Assembly: GCA_019112895.1 (NCBI GenBank)
Contig: DXIM01000007.1
Span: 1 to 37,912, forward strand
Direction: 5' to 3'
DNA: 37,912 nt
Origin: Candidatus Stackebrandtia faecavium
Lineage (GTDB): Bacteria; Actinomycetota; Actinomycetes; Mycobacteriales; Micromonosporaceae
Under the pieces are notes generated by a model that did no database searches, was not told the DNA's origin, and saw nothing but the letters and a program-made list of their open reading frames with translations. Each line of letters starts with the position of its first letter. Within the stretch, counting starts at the first letter, position 1. The translations under genes and the position numbers were made by a program. Of the stretch, positions 25,376-34,107 are shown piece after piece.

Positions 25376-26671
25376 ATGGATTGGCAACAGCGCACGCTGT
25401 CGTGCATCGCGACCGAATCCGAAACGGCAGTCGCGCTGCTTCGTCAACTTGTGGAAATCCCGAGCGAAGGTGGCGCGCCCGACGAAGTGCGGGTCCAGCA
25501 ATACCTGGCGCGATGGTGCCGCGATCAGGGATGGGACGTCGACCATTGGCGCCTACCGCTGACGGACCTGGCCGCTTCGCCCGAATTCCCCGGTGCCGAG
25601 GTCGACCGAAATGAGGCTTGGGGCGTGGTCGGCCGACGCCGGGGCGCCGGCGGCGGACCGAGCCTGATGTTCAACGGGCACACCGATGTCGTTCCCGCCG
25701 GTAGTCCTGCCCAGTGGACGGTCACGCAGCCGTACGTTCCGGCCGTGCGCGACGGTCGCCTCTACGGCCGTGGCGCCTGCGACATGAAGGCCGGCCTCGT
25801 CGCGGCCCTATTCGCGGTGCGGGCGCTCGATCGAGCCGAGGTGCCGTTGGCCGGCGACGTCTTGATCGCCGGAGTGATCGGGGAAGAAGACGGGGGACTC
25901 GGCACCTATGGGCTGCTGGAACGCGGCTGGAGCGCCGACGCCTGCATCATTCCGGAACCCACGGGCCTGGCGATCGTGCCGGCAAATGGCGGCGCGTTGA
26001 CGTTTCGGCTCACCGTGTTCGGGAAGGCGGCGCACGCATCGCACCGCACGAGCGGGGTCAGCGCGGTGGAACGTTTCTGGCCCATCTTTTCGGCCCTGCG
26101 CGTTCTGGAACAGGAGAGAAACGCGCAGGTGGATCCGCTGATGCGTCGCTGGGAGCTTGCCTATCCGATCGAGATCGGGACAGTGACCGCGGGGGACTGG
26201 GTGTCGTCGGTGCCGGACACCCTGGTGGCGCAGGGGCGCTTCGGTATTGCACTGGGCGAGTCCATTGCGGAGGCAAAGGATCGGTTCGAGGCGGCCATCG
26301 CGCGGGCCTGCAGCAAAGACTCGTGGCTGGCGGAAAATCCGGTGACCGTCGAATGGTGGGGAGGTCAGTTCGCTTCCGGGCGCCTGCCGGCGCAACGCGG
26401 CATGGTCGCCGATCGCCTCACCGAGGCGCATCGCCGGGTGACCGGCGAGACCCCGCAGACATGGGGCGCACCGTACGGCAGCGACCTGCGATTGATGACC
26501 GGGATCGGCGATATCCCAACGGTCCAGTACGGTCCGGGCGATGTCGCTCAGGCCCACGCGGCGGATGAATGGGTATCGCTGGCGGAGCTGAATCGTGCTA
26601 CGCAGGCGCTGGCCTTGGCGGCGATCGACTTCTGCGGCTTCGCCGAGGGGTCAGACGACACGCTCAGGTGA
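25376..26671 (+). CDS. M20 family metallohydrolase (DapE/ArgE type), probable N-succinyl-amino-acid hydrolase
   Basis: 431 residues. Metal-binding and catalytic residues are visible: H102 and D104 in NGHTDVVP, D136 in ACDMKAG, the catalytic E170 with E171 in IGEEDGG, E194 in IPEPT, and a C-terminal His in AQAHAADEW. The lid domain carries GKAAHASHRT. Family members remove acyl groups from amino acids (DapE, ArgE, peptidases). With an NSAR-type racemase and a GNAT acyltransferase next door, an N-succinyl-L-amino-acid hydrolase is the favoured role (inference). The ATG at 25376 has GGAAGGG upstream; the open frame runs back to 25235. The last 8 bases overlap the convergent racemase gene. Confidence 0.87.
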   Translation: MDWQQRTLSCIATESETAVALLRQLVEIPSEGGAPDEVRVQQYLARWCRDQGWDVDHWRLPLTDLAASPEFPGAEVDRNEAWGVVGRRRGAGGGPSLMFNGHTDVVPAGSPAQWTVTQPYVPAVRDGRLYGRGACDMKAGLVAALFAVRALDRAEVPLAGDVLIAGVIGEEDGGLGTYGLLERGWSADACIIPEPTGLAIVPANGGALTFRLTVFGKAAHASHRTSGVSAVERFWPIFSALRVLEQERNAQVDPLMRRWELAYPIEIGTVTAGDWVSSVPDTLVAQGRFGIALGESIAEAKDRFEAAIARACSKDSWLAENPVTVEWWGGQFASGRLPAQRGMVADRLTEAHRRVTGETPQTWGAPYGSDLRLMTGIGDIPTVQYGPGDVAQAHAADEWVSLAELNRATQALALAAIDFCGFAEGSDDTLR

Positions 26672-27773
26672 AGGATATCCATTCCGTCGACACCGTGTTC
26701 TTGTCCAAAATGGCTGGATCTGGCTCGACGCCGATGCCGTCCCCGCCCGGCACTGTCACGTGTCCTTCGTGCAGCACGAAGGGTGGTGTGATGTCGGTCG
26801 TGTAATAACGGTCCGACGCCGACGTGTCTCCCGGCAGAGTGAAGTTCGGCAGTGATGCCAGCGCGATGTTGCCGGCGCGGCCGATTCCGGATTCGAGCAT
26901 GCCGCCGCACCACACGGGCACGTCGTGGGCGGCGCAGACGTCGTGGATGCGACGTGCCTCGAGAAAGCCACCGACGCGACCGGGTTTGATGTTGACGACA
27001 GACGTGGCGCCCATGACGATTGCGTCCGCTGCTGATTTCGCGGAGACGATGGACTCGTCGAGGCAGATGGGGGTCTTCAACTCAGTGGCCAAGGTGGCAT
27101 GTCCACGCAGGTCGTCCTCCGGCAGCGGCTGTTCGATGAGTAGGAGGTCAAAGGCGTCCAGCTTGGCAAGAGTGCGCAGGTCGTGCAGCCGGTAGGCGGT
27201 GTTGGCGTCCACTTGGAGCGCAACGTCGTCACCGAAGCGTTCGCGGACCGCGGCGACCGCGGCGACGTCCCAGCCGGGCTCGATCTTGAGCTTGATGCGG
27301 ACGTAGCCTTGGGAAAGATAGCCGTCGACCGCGTCGAGGAGCTGTCCGATCGAATCCATGATGCCCACCGAGACGCCCGCGGGGACGCGATCGACGGTGC
27401 CGCCCAGGAATTGGCGGAACGATACGCCGCGCGACCGCAACTGTGCATCCATAATGGCCATTTCGAGTGCGGCTTTGGCCATCGGGTGGCCCTTATATGT
27501 GCGCAGTCTCGGCGCCACGTCCCACATGTCGATGTCGCGTGACTGCGCGAGCGCGGGAATGAAGTAGTCGCGGATCACGTTGGTGGCGCCGTCGACGTAC
27601 TCACTGGAGTAGGACGGGATCGCATCGGCTACACATTCGCCCCAACCCTGCGAGTGCGCGGTGACGACGCGCACCAGCAGGATCTTCTTGACGGTCTCGG
27701 TGCCGAACGAGGTCCGAAACGGTGCTACTAGAGGCATCTCGATGCGGCGGAGTTCTATGCCTTCAATCTTCAT
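26664..27773 (-). CDS. N-succinyl-amino-acid racemase / o-succinylbenzoate synthase (enolase superfamily)
   Basis: 369 residues. All active-site residues of the family are present at positions that agree, as I recall them, with the Amycolatopsis NSAR/OSBS enzyme: K161 and K163 (KLK), D189, E214, D239 as metal ligands, and K263 (NIKPGRVGG). Such enzymes either dehydrate the menaquinone precursor SHCHC (MenC) or racemise N-succinyl amino acids, and many do both. No other men gene is in the window. The GNAT partner and M20 hydrolase favour racemisation. The start lies inside the end of the GNAT gene (11-base overlap), so translation is coupled. Confidence 0.88.
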   Translation of the reverse strand: MKIEGIELRRIEMPLVAPFRTSFGTETVKKILLVRVVTAHSQGWGECVADAIPSYSSEYVDGATNVIRDYFIPALAQSRDIDMWDVAPRLRTYKGHPMAKAALEMAIMDAQLRSRGVSFRQFLGGTVDRVPAGVSVGIMDSIGQLLDAVDGYLSQGYVRIKLKIEPGWDVAAVAAVRERFGDDVALQVDANTAYRLHDLRTLAKLDAFDLLLIEQPLPEDDLRGHATLATELKTPICLDESIVSAKSAADAIVMGATSVVNIKPGRVGGFLEARRIHDVCAAHDVPVWCGGMLESGIGRAGNIALASLPNFTLPGDTSASDRYYTTDITPPFVLHEGHVTVPGGDGIGVEPDPAILDKNTVSTEWISFT

Positions 27774-28470
27774 AAGACTGCCCTTCTAGGAAATACCCGC
27801 CACCGACATCCACTCCGGCGATGACCTCGCCATTGTGGAGGGCAGGCTGGAGTTCGTCGCGTAGCCGTTGAATGTCGTGGACGGGAATGCCCCGCCCCCT
27901 GGGCGGTTCGAGACCGTGCGATAGCGCGGTGCGCACTCGGGGTGTATCGATGCGCCAATCGACCAGTAGGCGATCGCTGGGGCCGGTGCCGGCGTTGAGT
28001 TCGTCGGCCATGTCGCCGTAGAAGTCGGGCAGGTACGCCGTGGCCAAGCCGCCGAGCCGTTGGATGTTGAAATAGGCGTTGCGGATGCGCATCGGATCGA
28101 AGGTCCACTGGATCGACGTGATTTTGTTGCGCAGGGCCCAGTCCCGTTGCTCGAGTTTGAGCGCGAGCCCGACACCACGGCCCTGCTCCTGTGGCAGGAC
28201 ACCGGTGACATGCGAATGCAGATGATGATCGGGGGCGACGAAGGATACGGTGCCGCCGACCATCGTTTCGCCCCGATAAGCGGCGGCGACATAGTTGCCC
28301 GAGTACGAAAGCGCACGTAGCGTTTCCGGATCCACCACCGTTGCCGGCGGGGTGACTCCCCACACGGTCGTCAAAAGTCGGTCGAGCACTCGGCATTCAT
28401 CGATCGTCGTGACTTGCCGAATCGCGATGGCGCCCGACCGCGTGGTGACACTAGCGTCGTTATCCATCAT
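27763..28470 (-). CDS. GNAT N-acyltransferase of the NSAR operon
   Basis: 235 residues. The acetyl-CoA-type loop is in the segment HSHVTGVLPQEQGRGVGLAL (Q/R-x-x-G-x-G). Length and wording (IQWTFDPMRIRNAYFNIQRLG) match the predicted GNAT group COG3375, which in Geobacillus and others is encoded beside NSAR and was reported to succinylate D-amino acids. That gives a three-enzyme route: succinylation of the D-isomer, racemisation, hydrolysis of the L-form. The ATG at 28470 has TAGCGT exactly six bases upstream and no ribosome site, so a leaderless start is likely. The transporter gene lies 38 bases upstream on the same strand. Confidence 0.83.
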   Translation of the reverse strand: MMDNDASVTTRSGAIAIRQVTTIDECRVLDRLLTTVWGVTPPATVVDPETLRALSYSGNYVAAAYRGETMVGGTVSFVAPDHHLHSHVTGVLPQEQGRGVGLALKLEQRDWALRNKITSIQWTFDPMRIRNAYFNIQRLGGLATAYLPDFYGDMADELNAGTGPSDRLLVDWRIDTPRVRTALSHGLEPPRGRGIPVHDIQRLRDELQPALHNGEVIAGVDVGGGYFLEGQSYED

Positions 28471-28476
28471 CGGTCG

Positions 28477-28482
28477 ACGCTA
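28477..28482 (-). promoter_or_regulatory. -10 box for leaderless transcription of the GNAT-NSAR operon
   Basis: TAGCGT on the minus strand, six bases before the ATG at 28470, in the 38-base gap after the transporter gene. It implies that the operon can be expressed on its own even if read-through from the transporter also occurs. Confidence 0.45.
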
Positions 28483-28508
28483 TCTGGTCGCACCGCAATA
28501 AGCGGGCA

Positions 28509-29795
28509 TTAGCTGTCGGCGACCGCCATCGCGGGTACAGGAATGGGGCGTCGTGCCGCAAGACGCGACGTCAGCACGTAGGCCAGGACAGCCGCAGTGA
28601 GCGCGCATGCCATAACGACCGTCATGCTCAGCAGCGAGGCCTTGCCGGTGGCAGTCCAGGTCGCCGCGGTCGGTACGACACCGCCGATGGCGAACTGGAT
28701 TGTGCCCAGCAACGCCGAACCGGTTCCGGCGATACGCGGCGACTGACTTCCCAGCGCAAGGCTCGTGCAGTTGGGGAAGATCATGCCCGCGCCGATCATC
28801 ATCGTGAGCAGCGGGACGGTGATGGCCATCAGGCTGGTCACGTTGCTCAATGCAATGACCCCGAGCGTGGTGACTGCCAAGGCAGCAAGAGTCATGCCGA
28901 TCGCAAGCCGGATCGTCACGTGGACGCGACCGACGAGGAAGCCGTTGATCTGCGTGCCCAACAGCATCCCGACGGCGATCGAACCGAACATGACGCTGTA
29001 CTGCTGTGCGGAGGCGTCCAGTTGCGACTGCGCCACGAACGAGAACGTCGAAATGTAGGTGAACATCGCGCCGAACGCCAACGACAGGGTCAGCATCGGG
29101 CCGATGAACCGCAGGTCGCTGAGGAGGTGCCGAAGGTTTGCGCGCAATGCGACTCCGCTGACGGGTTGACGTTTGTGCTCCGGCAGGCTCTCCGGCAAGA
29201 GGAAATAGGCCAACGTCATGCCCAACAGCGATACGCCAGTGAGTACGACGAAGCCCAACTGCCATGGCCCGATGTGGAGTAGCTGTCCGCCGAGGATCGG
29301 GCCCAGCATCGGGGCTAGCATTGACACCAGTACCAGCCGGGAGAAGAAGCGCGCGACGTTGTCGCCTTCGAAATGGTCACGCACGATAGCGCGCGCGACA
29401 ACCGCCCCCGCGGCCCCGGCCAGGCCCTGCGCGAAACGCAGGGCGATGAAAGTCTCCACATTGGTGACAAATATGCAAGCTATCGTTGCGAGCGTGAAGC
29501 ACACGCTTCCGATCAGCATCGGTTTCCGGCGTCCGACCGCGTCGCTGAGTGGGCCGATAAGCAGTTGGCCGAGCGCAAGTCCCACCATGGCCGCGGTGAG
29601 CGTCAACTGAACTTGGGTCTGCTGTGTGCCGAGGTCCTGGGCGATCTGTGGGAACGCGGGGAGATACATGTCTGTCGACAATGGTCCAACCGCGGTGAAC
29701 GTCCCCAACACCAAAACCAGCATGACCACGGAACGTTTGGGCGCTGGCGGGTGGGATGCCGTGGAATCCGGAGTAGATATGTCGGCGGACGACAC
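28509..29795 (-). CDS. Bcr/CflA-type MFS drug/metabolite efflux transporter
   Basis: 428 residues with 12 predicted membrane spans. The opening PLSTDMYLPAFPQIAQDLG and the motif A loop GPLSDAVGRRKP are characteristic of the Bcr/CflA branch of the DHA1 family, proton-driven exporters that include bicyclomycin and chloramphenicol pumps and some amino-acid or dipeptide exporters. The GTG at 29795 has GAGG seven bases upstream. The downstream GNAT-NSAR genes on the same strand raise the possibility that the exported substrate is an amino acid or its acyl derivative; that is inference only. Confidence 0.9.
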   Translation of the reverse strand: MSSADISTPDSTASHPPAPKRSVVMLVLVLGTFTAVGPLSTDMYLPAFPQIAQDLGTQQTQVQLTLTAAMVGLALGQLLIGPLSDAVGRRKPMLIGSVCFTLATIACIFVTNVETFIALRFAQGLAGAAGAVVARAIVRDHFEGDNVARFFSRLVLVSMLAPMLGPILGGQLLHIGPWQLGFVVLTGVSLLGMTLAYFLLPESLPEHKRQPVSGVALRANLRHLLSDLRFIGPMLTLSLAFGAMFTYISTFSFVAQSQLDASAQQYSVMFGSIAVGMLLGTQINGFLVGRVHVTIRLAIGMTLAALAVTTLGVIALSNVTSLMAITVPLLTMMIGAGMIFPNCTSLALGSQSPRIAGTGSALLGTIQFAIGGVVPTAATWTATGKASLLSMTVVMACALTAAVLAYVLTSRLAARRPIPVPAMAVADS

Positions 29796-29925
29796 AGAAA
29801 TACCTCAAATAGAACGATGCTGGCAAGGGTTACTGCTACTGGGGACCCTACGTGCGGCGGCTAGTCCATAACAGTGAATGAGAGTGAGGCAACACGAGAT
29901 ACCGCGCATCGTGAGTAACGCGGAA

Positions 29926-29954
29926 CCCTCCGTTCGGTGCTTACCGAAAGAGGG
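29926..29954 (-). terminator. Hairpin after the exported phosphodiesterase-like gene
   Basis: CCCTC and TTCGGT pair with ACCGAA and GAGGG around a GCTT loop with a small internal loop. It begins 15 bases past the stop on the minus strand and is followed by TTCC. The rest of the 173-base gap up to the transporter shows nothing clear. Confidence 0.55.
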
Positions 29955-29968
29955 GGCGCGGTGCGGCA

Positions 29969-30823
29969 TCAGGCCCGACGCTTCAACACGAAACGTCCCG
30001 CCACTGGAAGGTGGTCGGAGGCAGTGGGGTCGTGGTGGTCGACCCGCACGGATACAGGACGCACACCGCGAGACCAGATGTAGTCGATCCGTTTCGTTGG
30101 GGACTCCACGGGGAAAGTGTTCTCGTCGCCGCGGCCAGCCTTCAGCCAAGCATCGTCGAATTCGTCAGCCAGGATCTCGTGTGTGGACGATCCCGGTTCA
30201 TCGTTGAGATCACCGGTGAGGATGCACGGTTCACGACGATCCCGGGCAAGCTCGACGATCGTGCGTGCCTGCTGCTCGCGTTCGTCAGTGTCGTCGTGTT
30301 GCAGATGGGTGGTGTAGAAGTCCATTTCCCCGTGACCGGCGGGAATCCGTGCACGAAGCAGCCCGCGCTGCTCATGGTCCCCCTTGCGGGGCAGCAGGGT
30401 GTTTTCCCACTCGATGATGGGTGCCTTGGACAAGATTGCGGTGCCGAACTCGGCGTTCGGTCGTCCCGGTCCCTGCGGGGCGTCAACCAGGTTCGCGCCG
30501 AAAACCGCGGACATATTCAACCGGTCGGCGAACCATGCGGGTTGATCGACGAAGTCGCTGCGCGCGAAGAAACGGTCGACCTCCTGCAGGCCGACGGCAT
30601 CCAGCCGCAGCCGCTCGATGATCCGCGCTATGCGTTCAAAATCGACTGTCTGATCCGCGTCTGCCCCGTGATGGATATTGAATGAGCCGAAGCGAAAATG
30701 GCGCTTCGGGTGCTGCGAATCGGCTGCTACAGCGGTGCTTCCGAAGGTCAAAGCCAGTGTGGATGCGGCCCCGGCAGTGAGTACTACCCGACGCGACACG
30801 GTGGACGTGGTGTTCGATGACAT
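29969..30823 (-). CDS. Tat-exported endonuclease/exonuclease/phosphatase family protein
   Basis: 284 residues. A twin-arginine signal (SRRVVLTAGAASTLAL, R11-R12) ends near AVAADS, so the protein is exported folded. The mature part is an EEP-fold metal hydrolase: FNIHHG, the metal-binding Glu in GLQEVDRF, THLQHDD, the catalytic GDLNDEPGSS and SDHLPVAGRF. The superfamily includes DNases, sphingomyelinases and inositol phosphatases; nothing here fixes the substrate, though extracellular phosphodiester hydrolysis for phosphate or lipid turnover is plausible. GGAG precedes the ATG by five bases. The gene lies 70 bases downstream of a GNAT gene on the same strand. Confidence 0.88.
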   Translation of the reverse strand: MSSNTTSTVSRRVVLTAGAASTLALTFGSTAVAADSQHPKRHFRFGSFNIHHGADADQTVDFERIARIIERLRLDAVGLQEVDRFFARSDFVDQPAWFADRLNMSAVFGANLVDAPQGPGRPNAEFGTAILSKAPIIEWENTLLPRKGDHEQRGLLRARIPAGHGEMDFYTTHLQHDDTDEREQQARTIVELARDRREPCILTGDLNDEPGSSTHEILADEFDDAWLKAGRGDENTFPVESPTKRIDYIWSRGVRPVSVRVDHHDPTASDHLPVAGRFVLKRRA

Positions 30824-30893
30824 GGCAACTCCAAAAAATGGGGGAGGGGTAATGCCGAGAACGCGAACCGGCGGCGCGGCGGATTGTGCGATT

Positions 30894-31646
30894 TCAGGAG
30901 GCGGGCTCGTGCGCGACCTCGCCAGAAATCAACTCTTGTGCCTGGTGGTACCCGAGCCGACGATACATCCGGTGGGTGGCGGGCTCATTAAGATGTGCGC
31001 CGAGTGACACCTGTTTATTGCCTTCGTCGAAAAGACGGTTCGTGACCCAGGCAGTCAGGTCGGAACCTACGCCGCCCTTGCGGGAATCCGGGTGCACTGC
31101 GATGGAATTCAGCATCGGTCCGACACCGTCTTGGCCTGAAGCGGCCCCGCAGGAGATGAGGCGTCCCGTCTCGTCGCGGCTGCCGAACCAGCGCCGGTCC
31201 GATGCGTTCTGGCTGGGACGCATCGACGCGGTCGGGAATGCGTCGTCCAGGAGCTGTTCGATCGCGTCATGGCTGTCGGCGTCGAGCCATTCGCCGGGAA
31301 AACCACTGATATCGCGGTCGGGCCTCGTCCGGGTGTAAAACCACACCCATCGCCCCTTCTGAATCGGACGGTCGGGCTCATCGAGGCATTCGAAGTTGCG
31401 CACCGGCATAGTACAGCGCTCCGGGCGAAAACGCTCGATCGCCTGCGGCAGAAGGGAAGTCGTGACCTCCGGATCGCCGTAGCACATAATGGAATTGCGT
31501 GAGCGAAACTGGCGACTGAACACCACGCCGCCATCTGCGACTATTCCGCTGGAGCTGTGCGAGACGAAACATGACACAAACGGATCGTCTCCGAAAGCGC
31601 TCAGGATCGCTTCGCGGCCGTCTGCAATAGTGATACGAGCATTCAC
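30894..31646 (-). CDS. GNAT family N-acetyltransferase
   Basis: 250 residues. The C-terminal GNAT core is recognisable: strand and loop LNSIAVHPDSRKGGVGSDLT (the R-x-x-G-x-G type acetyl-CoA site) followed by NEPATHRMYRRLGYH. The N-terminal 130 residues are less conserved and may be a second, degenerate GNAT half. Substrate unknown. The GTG at 31646 has no ribosome site; AACGAT lies six bases upstream, a weak fit to the leaderless pattern seen elsewhere. It diverges from ruvC. Confidence 0.8.
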   Translation of the reverse strand: MNARITIADGREAILSAFGDDPFVSCFVSHSSSGIVADGGVVFSRQFRSRNSIMCYGDPEVTTSLLPQAIERFRPERCTMPVRNFECLDEPDRPIQKGRWVWFYTRTRPDRDISGFPGEWLDADSHDAIEQLLDDAFPTASMRPSQNASDRRWFGSRDETGRLISCGAASGQDGVGPMLNSIAVHPDSRKGGVGSDLTAWVTNRLFDEGNKQVSLGAHLNEPATHRMYRRLGYHQAQELISGEVAHEPAS

Positions 31647-31766
31647 GGCTGAATCGTTTCACCGCGACAGCGTGTCGGCAAGGTAATAAGGCACACGTTG
31701 ACGTCCTCGCTATCGATACTTTACGGCGACGGTAGGGTTCGAACAAATGTCGGAGGTGAATGCGGC

Positions 31767-32306
31767 GTGCGCGTTATGGGCATCGACCCGGGGCTGACCC
31801 GTTGCGGGGTCGGCATTGTGGAAGGCACCGTCGGCCGGGCGTGCACGCTCGTTGGAGTGGGCGTGGCCCGAACCAGCAGCGATGATCCGCTGCCGACACG
31901 CCTGTGCGACCTGGACTCGCAGTTGTCGCAGTACGTGGACCGGTACCGCCCCGAAGCCGTAGCCGTGGAGCGGGTCTTCAGCCAGCACAACACTGCCAGC
32001 GTGATCGGCACGGCGCAAGCGAGTGCGGTCGCGATACTCATCGGGGCCAAGGCCGATGTCCCAGTCACCACCTACACTCCCAGCGAAGCCAAAGCCGCGA
32101 TAACGGGTTTTGGTGGTGCAGACAAGAAACAGATGACCGCCATGGTGACGAGATTGCTGCGATTGGACACTCCACCGAAGCCGGCCGACGCCGCCGATGC
32201 GCTTGCGTTGGCCATCTGCCACGTGTGGCGCGGCCACGCCTCGCATCGGCTCGCTCAAGCCGCTGCCCGCAGGAACGGTACTCGTACGGGAAGGTCGGGC
32301 GCATGA
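31767..32306 (+). CDS. ruvC: Holliday junction endonuclease RuvC
   Basis: 179 residues. The four acidic catalytic residues are D7 (MGIDPG), E68 (VERVF), D141 and D144 (DAADALA). The enzyme resolves Holliday junctions made by RuvAB. The GTG at 31767 has GGAGGTG upstream; the frame is open from 31698 but the family N-terminus begins at MRVMGIDPG. TAGGGT at 31733-31738 is a likely -10 box. The stop overlaps the ruvA start as ATGA. Confidence 0.97.
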   Translation: MRVMGIDPGLTRCGVGIVEGTVGRACTLVGVGVARTSSDDPLPTRLCDLDSQLSQYVDRYRPEAVAVERVFSQHNTASVIGTAQASAVAILIGAKADVPVTTYTPSEAKAAITGFGGADKKQMTAMVTRLLRLDTPPKPADAADALALAICHVWRGHASHRLAQAAARRNGTRTGRSGA

Positions 32307-32905
32307 TCGCCAGCATCGAAGGAACGGTCGCGACGGTCGGGGCGCAAGACGCCGTCATAAACAACGCGGGTTTCGGCTTCGCCGTGAAGGTGACGCCGGC
32401 TACTGCGGCGCAGCTGCGGGTCGGGGCCACCGCAACCCTGTACACATCGCTGGTCGTGCGGGAAGACTCGCTGACCCTTTACGGGTTCGCGGCGGCGGAC
32501 GAACGCGACCTGTTCGAGCTACTACAAACGGCCAGTGGCGTGGGACCCAGGTTGGCGCAGGCCGCGTTGGCTGTGCATCAGCCCGACGTCGTTCACAACG
32601 CCATCGCCAGCGGCGATACCAAGACGCTGACCCGTATCCCCGGGGTCGGGCAAAAAGGTGCGCAGCGGCTGGTATTGGAGCTTAAAGACAAGGTCCAGGC
32701 GACGGCGGTTCCCGAGGCGTCGACACCGAAGGGGCCACGCCCGATCGCCTGGCGCGAGCAGGTGCACCAGGGACTCATGGCACTGGGGTGGTCGGCGAAG
32801 GAATCCAGTGCCGCTTTGACCCAGTTGGACAAGGACGTCGACACCGAGTCTGCCGATGTCCCCGCATTGCTGAAGCAGGCCATCCGATTGCTAGGTAAGT
32901 CGTGA
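32303..32905 (+). CDS. ruvA: Holliday junction-binding protein RuvA
   Basis: 200 residues, the usual length. N-terminal OB-fold starts [13 protein letters not shown], followed by two helix-hairpin-helix motifs ([17 protein letters not shown] and [19 protein letters not shown]) and the C-terminal RuvB-binding domain ([20 protein letters not shown]). RuvA tetramers hold the four-way junction and load RuvB. The start is the ATG inside the ruvC stop; the frame open from 31904 is shadow. A ruvB start overlaps the stop. Confidence 0.97.
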   Translation: MIASIEGTVATVGAQDAVINNAGFGFAVKVTPATAAQLRVGATATLYTSLVVREDSLTLYGFAAADERDLFELLQTASGVGPRLAQAALAVHQPDVVHNAIASGDTKTLTRIPGVGQKGAQRLVLELKDKVQATAVPEASTPKGPRPIAWREQVHQGLMALGWSAKESSAALTQLDKDVDTESADVPALLKQAIRLLGKS

Positions 32906-34005
32906 TGAGCACTGAACCCGACGATTTCCACGACCCCGACATCACCTCGGCGACGGCGCACACCGCAGAGACTTCGGCCGAGGCGAGCCTGCGCCCCGAA
33001 AAACTCGACGAACTCATTGGCCAAAACCGGGTTCGGCAGCAACTTGAGCTCCTGTTGTCCGGCGCGAAGGGGCGCCAGACGCCTCCCGACCATATTCTTT
33101 TGTCGGGGCCGCCCGGGCTCGGCAAAACCACGCTGGCGATGATCGTTGCGGCGGAACTGGGGGTGCCGCTTCGGCAGACGTCCGGCCCTGCCATCGAACG
33201 TTCCGGGGACCTAGCAGCGGTGCTGACGAGCTTGACTCCCGGTGAGGTGTTGTTCGTCGACGAGATTCATCGCATGGCGCGGCCGGCCGAAGAATTGCTG
33301 TACACGGCGATGGAGGATTTCCGCGTCGATGTCGTGGTCGGCAAAGGGCCTGGCGCGACGGCGATACCCCTCGATCTCGAACCGTTCACGCTCGTGGGGG
33401 CGACGACGCGTTCCGGCCTACTGACCGGCCCGCTGCGTGACCGTTTTGGCTTCATGGGGCAGCTCGAGTTCTACGACGCTTGCGATTTGGAAACGATCGT
33501 GCACCGTTCCGCGCACATATGTGCGGTGGAAGTCACCGACGACGGCGCATGGGAGATCGCCCGCAGGTCGCGCGGTACGCCGCGGATCGCGAACCGGCTG
33601 TTGCGTCGTGTCCGGGATTATGCGCAGGTGCGCGCCGACGGGGTCATCGACCGGGCGGTAGCGCGCGCGGCCCTCGAACTTTACGACGTGGACGAGTTGG
33701 GCCTCGACCGTTTGGACAAGGCGGTCCTGTACGCATTGGTCGAATCGTTCAACGGGGGACCGGTAGGCCTCGCCACTTTGGCGGTGGCGGTTGGTGAGCA
33801 GGCGGATACAGTTGAAGAGGTCTGCGAGCCATTTTTGGTGCGTTCGGGCCTGTTGGCGCGAACCCCGCGAGGGCGTGTTGCCACCGATAAGGGATGGCGT
33901 CATGTCGGTAAAACTCCACCGCAGTCCGGTGCCGGCGCCGCGGCACAAAACGCATTGTTTGACATCGATGCCGCGTCAGCCGATTCCGTCAAGGAAAGTG
34001 AATAA
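32905..34005 (+). CDS. ruvB: Holliday junction DNA helicase RuvB
   Basis: 366 residues. AAA+ motor with Walker A GPPGLGKT (residues 68-75), Walker B DEIH (D119), sensor 1 near GATTRSG, the arginine finger region GPLRDRFG, and the C-terminal winged helix ([19 protein letters not shown]). It drives branch migration with RuvA. The start is the ATG at 32905 (TGATG overlap with the ruvA stop) or the GTG at 32902. The last 25 residues are a variable Ala/Ser/Asp tail. Confidence 0.97.
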   Translation: MSTEPDDFHDPDITSATAHTAETSAEASLRPEKLDELIGQNRVRQQLELLLSGAKGRQTPPDHILLSGPPGLGKTTLAMIVAAELGVPLRQTSGPAIERSGDLAAVLTSLTPGEVLFVDEIHRMARPAEELLYTAMEDFRVDVVVGKGPGATAIPLDLEPFTLVGATTRSGLLTGPLRDRFGFMGQLEFYDACDLETIVHRSAHICAVEVTDDGAWEIARRSRGTPRIANRLLRRVRDYAQVRADGVIDRAVARAALELYDVDELGLDRLDKAVLYALVESFNGGPVGLATLAVAVGEQADTVEEVCEPFLVRSGLLARTPRGRVATDKGWRHVGKTPPQSGAGAAAQNALFDIDAASADSVKESE

Positions 34006-34035
34006 TCGCTGCACAGTCGCGACCTTGTGGCGCTG

Positions 34036-34064
34036 TTCACGGGTGTATAGCGGCAAGCTAGACT
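34036..34064 (+). promoter_or_regulatory. Promoter of the yajC-secD-secF unit
   Basis: TTCACG at 34036-34041 and TAGACT at 34059-34064 are spaced by 17 bases, a reasonable match to housekeeping-type -35 and -10 boxes. A perfect palindrome TTCAATATTGAA at 34074-34085 lies in the leader, just before the yajC ribosome site. Confidence 0.5.
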
Positions 34065-34107
34065 CCGCAGACGTTCAATATTGAAATCTCAGGGAAAGGC
34101 ACAGTAC

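Noticed and set aside
26664-27773. Menaquinone MenC as the sole role of the enolase-superfamily gene
   Set aside because: No other men genes are present, and the GNAT and M20 partners match the NSAR context. A dual activity remains possible, so no menC symbol was given.
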